Below the pieces are notes generated by a model, which saw nothing but the letters and a program-made list of their open reading frames with translations, did no database searches and had not been told where the DNA came from. This document shows, piece by piece, positions 32,477 to 38,696 of a stretch of 38,696 nt of DNA (positions within the stretch are counted from its first letter, which is position 1; every line of letters begins with the position of its first letter). A program made the position numbers and the translations under genes. Source of the DNA: Treponema sp. (GTDB taxonomy: Bacteria; Spirochaetota; Spirochaetia; Treponematales; Breznakiellaceae); assembly GCA_031258505.1 (NCBI GenBank), contig JAIRMT010000020.1:1-38696 (forward strand). Direction: 5' to 3'.

Positions 32477-33015
32477 ATGCCTAAAATTCTCACCCGCTTA
32501 CAACGCGACGTTATCAGCTATATCCTCTCGTCAAATGAAGAACGGGAGCTGCCGGTCAATAGCGCCGCGCCTTATATGCAGACGTTTGAGGGCGGGTTTT
32601 CGCCGCGCTTGCTGTTTACGCTGTTTATGCCAAACGCGAGCAGGGTTATACTGTATATGGCGGAAGAGGGCGCAAATGACAGCGCGGATAAGCGTTCTGA
32701 ATTTAACAAGAGGCGCGAAATAATAAAAAAGGCGCTTGTAGAAATAGCCAATTTTATCATTGATATGGCGGAACATGTTACCTGCGCGTTATCACAAAGC
32801 ATGAGCGGGCGGACTTGCCGGCGAATTATGGGACGCGCTGGCGGCGTTGCGAGGCGTTTTACGCTTCGGAGATTGACGCGCTGCGCTTTATGTGTTCCGC
32901 ATGGCTTGTGCCAAAACTCAAACTGTTCCAGCTTAAAAATATGCAGACTGTAAAAAAGGAAACACATAGTAACGCTGCCAATCACAGTTCTCAGCATCTG
33001 AGCGTCAGCGCCTAA
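32477..33015 (+). pseudogene. Frameshifted gene of unknown function
   Basis: The frame from ATG 32477 gives about 100 sensible residues up to IANFIIDMAEH near 32773, then turns cysteine- and arginine-rich, as expected out of frame. A second frame (offset +2) takes over with YLRVITKHERAD and continues through FYASEIDALRFMCSAWLVPKL to 33015, where a terminator follows. One indel at about 32770-32785 would join them into a single protein of about 179 residues. No family is recognised and no strong ribosome site is seen. It could be a real pseudogene or a sequencing error. Confidence 0.55.
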
Positions 33016-33017
33016 GA

Positions 33018-33042
33018 CCCGATCAAGAGCGGGGCTTTTTTT
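33018..33042 (+). terminator. Rho-independent terminator
   Basis: CCCG (33018-33021) and CGGG (33030-33033) enclose an 8-base loop and are followed by GCTTTTTTT. It comes directly after the stop of the frameshifted gene, supporting the second frame as the true 3' end. Confidence 0.7.
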
Positions 33043-33079
33043 GCGTTTTGCCATGACTGCTGTTCAACGTATTGTAACA

Positions 33080-35056
33080 TTACGGTTTTGATGCTTGTGG
33101 AACCCGCGTGATGTCAAAGCCGTCGTATGCGCAAAACATCCAGCAGGGATCAAAAAAGGACGCCGGCATATTTTGGTTATAAGGGTCCCATTCGCGCAGT
33201 TTTTTAGCAACAGCAGGGGAAATAACGCGATATTCCTGCATTAAGGCGGATATATCGGCGCGGATTCGCCGGTCGCTATGACGCGACAGCGTCTTTTCCT
33301 TTGCGCTTGCCGCATTGAAATACTGGCGGCGAATTTCAAGTAATTCACGCTGTTTTATTTGTATAAGCGGAGCGTTTAACAAAAAGAGCTTGCCGCTGTT
33401 TTTGGGTATGGCGGCGCGCATATTCGCTACGGCAAACTGGGTTTCAAGGTTCGGCAGCGGGCATATACCAAAGTTGTCTCTGGTTTTATCAGGGCTTTGT
33501 CCGGCAATAAACAAAATAAAAAAACGCAGTTTGCTGATTTCTATTGCAATGGGCTGTATATCAACGCCATAAATGCGCTCGATTAAATACCATTCGCGGC
33601 GTTCCTTATTATCAGGATTGAGTTTATCAAGAATAAACATGAGTTTGTTCAGAACGTCAATGAGAAAAGCGCCGGAACCACAGGCTGGGTCAATGATTTT
33701 GCAGGTATCAATGGCGTTTAGTAAAACAGCGGTTTGCTTTTCGCTGAACCCATGAGGGACATCGGTGTACGAAAAAAGCGTGTCCAGGCTTTCGCTGTAT
33801 TCAGCGCCAGTATTTTTCAGCTTTTGCCATAAATACGCTTTAAGCGATTCGCTTTCGCGGGACGGGTAAAACGCGCTGGAGAGGTTTTCAAGCACAGCGC
33901 CCAGAATGTCCGGAGTAATGGCTATGTCAATATCCTGCGGCGTGTTTTCCTCAAGGGTAAAATAATAGCGGCTGAAAAGCGGAATGACGCCGTCGCGCGC
34001 GCTGTCGCCCCAGAAAAGCGCGTTTGGCACAAAGGCGGCGCGGTCTTTTTCACGACTGAAACCGTCGATATATTGCTGGCTTATACCGCCAACCATGCTG
34101 TCCAGACATTCAAAAAGACCGCTGTTAAGAAAAGGAATTGTTTTAAATAAATCAACAAACGCTGAATGGCTTATGGCAAAAAGCGAATCGCCTTTCTGGT
34201 CCCGGTAGAGCGTCTTGATTCCATAATGGGGATTTTGCTTTGATTTGCTATCATCGGTGAAGGCGCGCTCGGCGATATGTTTATTTAACGTAGCAAAAAA
34301 CAGGTTCTGGATTATGCCGTTATAATATGCGCCGCTTGTTTTACTTGCCGCGTCAAAATTGTTCAGGATGCGCTCCATTTCTTTTTTATCAAAAACCCAT
34401 GAAGGAATAAGACTTTTTTGGTTGATAAACCAGACAAAAATGAGCCGCGTAATAAGCCGGATAAGACGCTGTTTGTTGTCGTTCTGCGTTAATATAACAT
34501 TATAACCACGACCTTCTGGAAAACGCGCCAGCGTTACAGCCCATTTATGCCACGCGGCTATGTTTTGACAGAAATCTCTGACAACAGCGTCAACGGCGAA
34601 GCGCGAGAATAAGTCTTCAACGCCGTTTACTTTTACGGTAAGCGTCTTTTCAGCCGCGCGGGTTTCGCGGTTTTCCCCCAGAGGGAACGAATAGCGGGAA
34701 GGCTTGCCGCGGTAAAGCTTGCCGCTGTGCGCCAGCGAGAAACGGTAGGTCGCGGGCTTGTCCTCCGGTACAAAAATGATGAGGGCGAGGTTTTTATCGC
34801 TATGTCTGAGCAATAAACGAAACGCCTCTTTTGCCGTGCTGGAGCGGCTTGCGTTGCTGGCATGGATAAGCTCGAACACATCAAGCCCCAGCGAGGGACT
34901 GGTTCCCAGTCGCGTTACCCGCCGCGTGTACTCGCTGGAGAAAGCGATTGCTTCGCCGTTTCCGTCCGTCTGGAAATCGTCTGGCAGGAAGGTTCTGGTT
35001 AGGAACTGGAGAAAGGCGCTGCGCTTGTATGCCTGTCCAAAATTAAACGAGGCCAT
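33080..35056 (-). pseudogene. Type IIG (Eco57I-like) restriction-modification gene, 3'-truncated
   Basis: About 658 residues remain. The N-terminal half matches the nuclease/helical region of Eco57I-type enzymes. SAM motif I DPACGSGAFLIDVLN is at about 455-470 and IYGVDIQPIAIEISKLRFF follows. The protein ends with FFDPCWMFCAYDGFDITRVPQ. In intact relatives GFDIVIGNPPY comes exactly here, so the catalytic NPPY motif, the rest of the methyltransferase and the target-recognition domain are all missing. Without NPPY, methylation should be impossible. The frame upstream of the truncation is uninterrupted, suggesting a recent event. The ATG at 35056 is preferred to GTG 35062; neither has a good ribosome site. 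Confidence 0.8.
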
Positions 35057-35143
35057 GAACACCAGTATACCACAGCATAACGGCGTAAAGCGACTTCATT
35101 GTTGGGCAGCGATACTCTACAAAAAGACGGCCGTAATCTTTTA

Positions 35144-36094
35144 CTACCATACTGCTGGCTTTCCCGCCGGCGCTTCTATCTTTACCGTATCGCCGGATGG
35201 TTCAATTACAAAGAAGCCCTTCTGTATGGCATAGGTTCTTGCCTTTTTCGTCATCTTTATCCCGGCCATGGCCCCGTACAACTTCCGGTCGCCTAACAAG
35301 CGATTTGGCTTACTGTGCAATAGCGCCATGTGCTTCAGATGCTGATTTACATCGCGCACGGTCATTTGCGTCTTGGCTTCAATCGCTAACGCCATAGTTC
35401 CATTGAGCATGAGCATATCTATCTCGGCAAGTAATCGCTTTGTCCCTTTCTCACACGCCTCATAGTTAGCTATCGACTCCTCAAAGTCATAACCCAGCGC
35501 ATGGAACTTCTCAAACAAGTCAGTGGTCAACAAACCCTCAGCAATATCGCCAAGCATATTCCCAATGCCGCCCAGATTCTTCGACACCTCCTCAACCTTT
35601 CTCGACATTTCCTCAACCTTCCTGCTTGTTTCGGCAACTATCTTGCGTGTTTCATCGAGTCCCTTGCTTGTTTCGGCAACTATCTTACGCGTTTCATCGA
35701 GTCCCTTACTTGTTTCGGCAACTATCTTACGCGTTTCATCGAGCCCCTTGCTAAATTCCTCAATCTGTTTATCTGTTTTTGCGAATTGCTCCTCCATCTT
35801 CCTATGAGACTCTGCAAGCCGCTCGTCTATCTTCCTACGAGACTCTGCAAGCCGTTCCTCCATCTGTCTATGAAACTCTTCAAGCCGCTCGTCCATCTGC
35901 TTACGAGATTCTGCAAGCCGCTCGTCCGTCTTCCTATGAGACTCTTCAAGCCGCTCGTCCATCTGCTTACGAGATTCTGCAAGCCGCTCGTCCGCTTTCA
36001 GGCCCATCTCGCTGATTTGCCTACCCGTTTCTTGTAGATATGCCCACACCTCAGTCGGTGTGGGCGAGTTTACTGCCAAAGTTCGTTTAGCCAT
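35144..36094 (-). CDS. Coiled-coil protein with PD-(D/E)XK-like C-terminus (DUF3782-like)
   Basis: The 316-residue protein starts at ATG 36094 behind AAGGAGG. Residues about 35-100 are 11-residue repeats (DERLAESRKQM type), and 105-150 hold three 14-residue repeats (SKGLDETRKIVAET), all predicted coiled coil. The C-terminal 140 residues contain AEIDMLMLNG and ALAIEAKTQMT, the Asp and Glu-x-Lys pattern of PD-(D/E)XK nucleases and of DUF3782-type proteins. It may be a nuclease-like DNA-binding protein oligomerised by the coil. Function is unknown. Repeat number probably varies between strains because the DNA repeats are near-identical. Confidence 0.75.
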   Translation of the reverse strand: MAKRTLAVNSPTPTEVWAYLQETGRQISEMGLKADERLAESRKQMDERLEESHRKTDERLAESRKQMDERLEEFHRQMEERLAESRRKIDERLAESHRKMEEQFAKTDKQIEEFSKGLDETRKIVAETSKGLDETRKIVAETSKGLDETRKIVAETSRKVEEMSRKVEEVSKNLGGIGNMLGDIAEGLLTTDLFEKFHALGYDFEESIANYEACEKGTKRLLAEIDMLMLNGTMALAIEAKTQMTVRDVNQHLKHMALLHSKPNRLLGDRKLYGAMAGIKMTKKARTYAIQKGFFVIEPSGDTVKIEAPAGKPAVW

Positions 36095-36226
36095 CGAAAT
36101 ACCTCCTTTTTGATTATACCTCTTCTTAGCCCATATTTCATCATTGTTAAAGCCGAAAGTTTCCGGTCCAGTATCACACTGAACATATAGCGCTCGCTTC
36201 AACACGCTTCAACGCGGTATGGTTCC

Positions 36227-37399
36227 CTAAATCTTAACCACAAGCGCGCGGCTTTTCGGGTCTCGCGGTAAGGGAGAACGCTCGTCCGGCGGGTCAAGAT
36301 GCAACAACGCGCCAGATGGCCGCTGTTCCAACGCGGCTCTGCTTCCAGTGAGGAGAACGAGACCCCGCGCTGAACAGGCATATCTGCCGTACAAAGGTGC
36401 GCCCACCGGAAAGGCGTCGGAAATGACCCGCGTTATAAAACCCTCCGACATATCGTCCGGCTTGCCTGCCATGAGAAAGCTCATGGTCGCCCGTTCTTTG
36501 GGAATACCAGCCGCGTCGGAAAGCTTGTGCAAAGGCTTTGGCGCATCGCTCGTGTCAAAGGCGAAATGGCACCACTTCGCCTTGCCGTGATTCGAGCCGT
36601 CGCCTGAACAGGGACAGCGTTCCGTATGGGGACAAGGCGCACGGGGCGTACGGCCTCGCTCGATAAGTGCGGCGCGTAACGCGGCGATAAATATGCCTGA
36701 TTGCGGAATCCCCGGCTCCACCACAAGCACCGAAGCAGCCTCGGTGATAAGCGAGGTGAGTAGCTGCACATTCCTTTCCGCAAAGGCCGTAAGCGCCGCT
36801 GACTGACCGTGTGCTATATCCCAGAATAGCTCGTTGAACACATTGATTGCTGTAACAAGAGCGGCTTTCGGTCCCCGCAGTTCCGCGCCCAGCGGAGCGC
36901 GAATCAAACGGATAGTCCATGAACTGTTTCCGCCGCTCAGGGCGTCGAAGAGCTTTTTACCCGCGTCAAGCGCCGCGCCAGTCTTATCCAAACAGCGCAG
37001 TTCCAGCCGCCGTTTCCGCAGTTCAGGCCGCGCAATCCAGAGCGCAAGCGGCAAGGTAAGCGGCCCAGACCCCAGGTCAACGATGCTGTCCCCATCGCTA
37101 AGGGTGAGCGGCAGGGCTGGAAGCAGCCTGCAGAGCCGGTACACGTTCCACGGCAGGAAGTAGCGCAGGTATGCTGAGAGGAATGGCGCCTTTCCCAGAT
37201 AGGCTCCGCCCCGCTCACCCCGGTTGAACGTGAGCAGGCTGGAAAGCGTGGCCACATCACGCGGGAGACCAGCGCGGAATCGTCCGGGCAGGGGGAATAG
37301 TTCGTCCACAAGCGCGGGAATACGGTCAACGAGGTGATGGGAAACGTCATCAAGACGCGGGAAGAGCGGTAAAACAGATTCATTTATCGTAAAAGACAT
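36227..37399 (-). CDS. Rsm22-family ribosome-associated methyltransferase-like protein
   Basis: A 390-residue protein with SAM-fold motif VDLGSGPLTL (about 107-116), INVFNEL and VVEPGIPQSG (about 226-235). Next comes the Rsm22/METTL17 cysteine cluster: Cys256-Pro-His, Cys262, Cys264 and WCHF with Cys277. In mitochondrial METTL17 a comparable cluster binds [4Fe-4S] and the protein assists small-subunit assembly; the bacterial role is not established. The stretch after the cluster (LHKLSDAAG, SFLMAGK) fits the family. No strong ribosome site precedes the ATG. It is divergent from HflX, another ribosome-associated factor. Confidence 0.82.
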   Translation of the reverse strand: MSFTINESVLPLFPRLDDVSHHLVDRIPALVDELFPLPGRFRAGLPRDVATLSSLLTFNRGERGGAYLGKAPFLSAYLRYFLPWNVYRLCRLLPALPLTLSDGDSIVDLGSGPLTLPLALWIARPELRKRRLELRCLDKTGAALDAGKKLFDALSGGNSSWTIRLIRAPLGAELRGPKAALVTAINVFNELFWDIAHGQSAALTAFAERNVQLLTSLITEAASVLVVEPGIPQSGIFIAALRAALIERGRTPRAPCPHTERCPCSGDGSNHGKAKWCHFAFDTSDAPKPLHKLSDAAGIPKERATMSFLMAGKPDDMSEGFITRVISDAFPVGAPLYGRYACSARGLVLLTGSRAALEQRPSGALLHLDPPDERSPLPRDPKSRALVVKI

Positions 37400-37499
37400 G
37401 ACAAGAGCTTATCAGCTATTTTTCATTTTGACTTGAGTAGGTTGTGATACCTGTGTTTCACGATTGGCATGAATGAAATTATCTGAACGTATCTATGTT

Positions 37500-37940
37500 G
37501 AAAAAGAAGCCTCTGGCATGATTAACAAAGGCGCGATCAGTTAGAACAGCGCGACAAACTGTACTGGTCGTCCCAGAAACTTTTCTGCCTGCCCAAGAAA
37601 CCTTTGCAGCAGCGCGTATATCGAAAGCGTTACCACTGATTAAAGGCGCGATCATCTATAACAAAGCCCTTATAGGCGCTGAATCAAACATCGGAGAAGG
37701 CAGCGCATTTTCGATGAAGGGCGGTTTTATAAGCGATAACACTGTAGAGCAATATGTGGCGGCGGCGCAAATGTCGAGGAGAACAGCACGTTTACTGCCA
37801 AAGGCAGTCTTGTTACCCAAAACAAAACCGGCAAACAGGGGAGTACCTTTGCCATATTGGTTCAAAGCCCCTTCGTGAAAACGTGTTTTGAGGGCAATGC
37901 AGTCCCTTACGCTCAAAGCGCCTTGATGGTATACTTCCTT
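37500..37940 (+). pseudogene. Decayed repeat-rich surface protein
   Basis: Fragments of a repeat protein appear in shifting frames: MINKGAIS then a stop and NSATN, then GSAFSMKGGFISDNTVEQY (about 37700-37755). After a small frame change come GGANVEENSTFTAKGSLVTQ and NKTGKQGS (about 37760-37840), ending near 37940. The pattern resembles the GTFTMKGGxIxGNTA...GGGVYV repeats of polymorphic outer-membrane or adhesin-like proteins. The motif GATTAA(A/CAAA)GGCGCGATCA occurs twice. Several frameshifts and stops show it is not functional. Confidence 0.6.
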
Positions 37941-37941
37941 T

Positions 37942-38696
37942 ATGTATAATCTCGAAGAGAAAGCTACCCGCGCCGCGCTTGTCGGCGTTTATGACGAAAC
38001 AACAGCAAAAGAAGAGGCTGAGTCTCTTTCAGAAGAATTGGCAAGCCTTGCCAAGACACTGGGGCTTGAAATCGTTGCGAGGGAACTGGTTCATGTCCGC
38101 GAAAAGTCTGCTAAATACGGCATGGGAACCGGCAAGGCCGCAGAACTGGTTGAAAAGGCAAGAGAACTAGAAGCAGACTGTCTGGTGCTGGACTGGGAAC
38201 TCTCGCCAGCGCAGCAGCGCAACTGGGAAGACATAGCTGGTATCCCCACGATTGACCGGCGCGAACTCATTATCCAGATATTCGCGGACCGCGCCAAAAC
38301 ACGGGAGGCGTCGCTTCAGGTGGAACTTGCCGGCTTGCGCTATTCGCTGCCAAGATTGAGCCATAAGTACATCAACCTTTCGCGGCAGAGAGGCGGGCGT
38401 TATGGTACCAAAGGTTCCGGCGAAACCAAGCTGGAAACCGACCGGCGTCAAGTACAAATGCGTATCCATAAGCTGGAGCGTGATATTGAAGAGGTACGCA
38501 AGCAGCGCGCTTTGCAACGAGAACAGCGGGAAAAGCGGGGCATCAATGCGTGCGCCCTGGTCGGTTACACAAATGCGGGTAAGTCATCACTGCTCAACGC
38601 CATTACCGGCTCTGAGGTCTTTGTTGAAGATGAACTATTCGCCACGCTTGATCCGACCAGCCGCCGCCTGCGCCTGTCGTCAGGAAAAACAGCGAT
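37942..38696 (+). CDS. hflX: GTPase HflX (partial, runs off the window)
   Basis: The first 251 residues are present. The N-terminal HflX domain shows KYGMGTGKAAEL and LDWELSPAQQRNWED (about 85-99), then IIQIFADRAKTREASLQVEL, PRLSHKYINL and the glycine loop GGRYGTKGSGETKLETDRR (about 151-169). The G domain begins with GYTNAGKSSLLNAITG (P-loop) and DELFATLDPTSRR (switch I). HflX is a ribosome-binding GTPase that splits stalled or heat-damaged ribosomes. The ATG at 37942 has no clear ribosome site and overlaps a TTGATG-16-TATAAT pair, probably by chance. Switch II and the C-terminal part lie beyond the window. Confidence 0.95.
   Translation, partial: MYNLEEKATRAALVGVYDETTAKEEAESLSEELASLAKTLGLEIVARELVHVREKSAKYGMGTGKAAELVEKARELEADCLVLDWELSPAQQRNWEDIAGIPTIDRRELIIQIFADRAKTREASLQVELAGLRYSLPRLSHKYINLSRQRGGRYGTKGSGETKLETDRRQVQMRIHKLERDIEEVRKQRALQREQREKRGINACALVGYTNAGKSSLLNAITGSEVFVEDELFATLDPTSRRLRLSSGKTA

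Noticed and set aside
37923..37950. TTGATG-16-TATAAT as the hflX promoter
   Set aside because: It overlaps the only plausible hflX start codon; transcription would begin after the ATG and no in-frame downstream start fits the family.

Overview
The window looks like chromosomal DNA of a Treponema-like spirochaete, at roughly balanced GC. This is inferred from the gene set: a divergent Rnf-type operon joined to a glycoside hydrolase family 57 (GH57) relative, a LolCDE/LolA-like operon, a Cache-type chemotaxis receptor, an AGCS symporter, an MMPL/RND exporter and remnants of a repeat-rich surface protein. No rRNA or tRNA gene was recognised. Nearly every large intergenic gap is filled by short tandem repeats, several with a 21-bp period or a multiple of it, and by palindromic MITE-like elements.

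Layout. 1-573: hairpin repeat array and a decayed reading frame. 574-1593: UROD/MtaA-type protein. 1594-2110: palindromic element and an IS630 transposase fragment. 2111-3508 (-): transglutaminase-like protein. 3509-4200: repeats. 4395-10807 (+): a probable metal-starvation locus (DUF3793 protein, flavodoxin, DUF2325 protein, a BtuF/FepB-type ABC importer and a large membrane protein), behind a promoter with an embedded dyad. 10808-11309: repeat array. 11310-13133: chemotaxis receptor. 13293-20904 (-): one tightly packed operon reading DUF212/PAP2-like protein, unknown membrane protein, RnfC, RnfD, RnfG, RnfE, RnfA, GH57-like protein. 21140-25799 (+): Lol-like ATPase, two FtsX-type permeases and a LolA-like protein behind an operator-like inverted repeat. 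25831-26374: about 20 tandem hairpins. 26422-29002 (-): M20 amidohydrolase then AGCS symporter, behind a duplicated promoter segment. 29289-31967 (-): MMPL/RND exporter. 32216-36094: a degraded region with a frameshifted gene, a type IIG restriction-modification gene cut off before its NPPY motif, and a coiled-coil PD-(D/E)XK-like protein. 36227-37399 (-): Rsm22-family protein. About 37500-37940: decayed repeat-protein pseudogene. 37942-end (+): HflX, cut by the window edge.

The most unusual object is the 13293-20904 operon. Its Rnf-like subunits form an intact, translationally coupled set, yet by eye they have lost canonical cofactor sites: one of two conserved cysteines in each of RnfA and RnfE, the flavinylation motifs of RnfD and RnfG, and the glycine-rich nucleotide/FMN loop of RnfC. 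No RnfB is present. The terminal gene is a glucanotransferase-type GH57 protein in which both catalytic residues are replaced. Several family members that keep their fold but lose their active sites, all in one operon, suggest a repurposed membrane complex. All alignments were made from memory and by eye.
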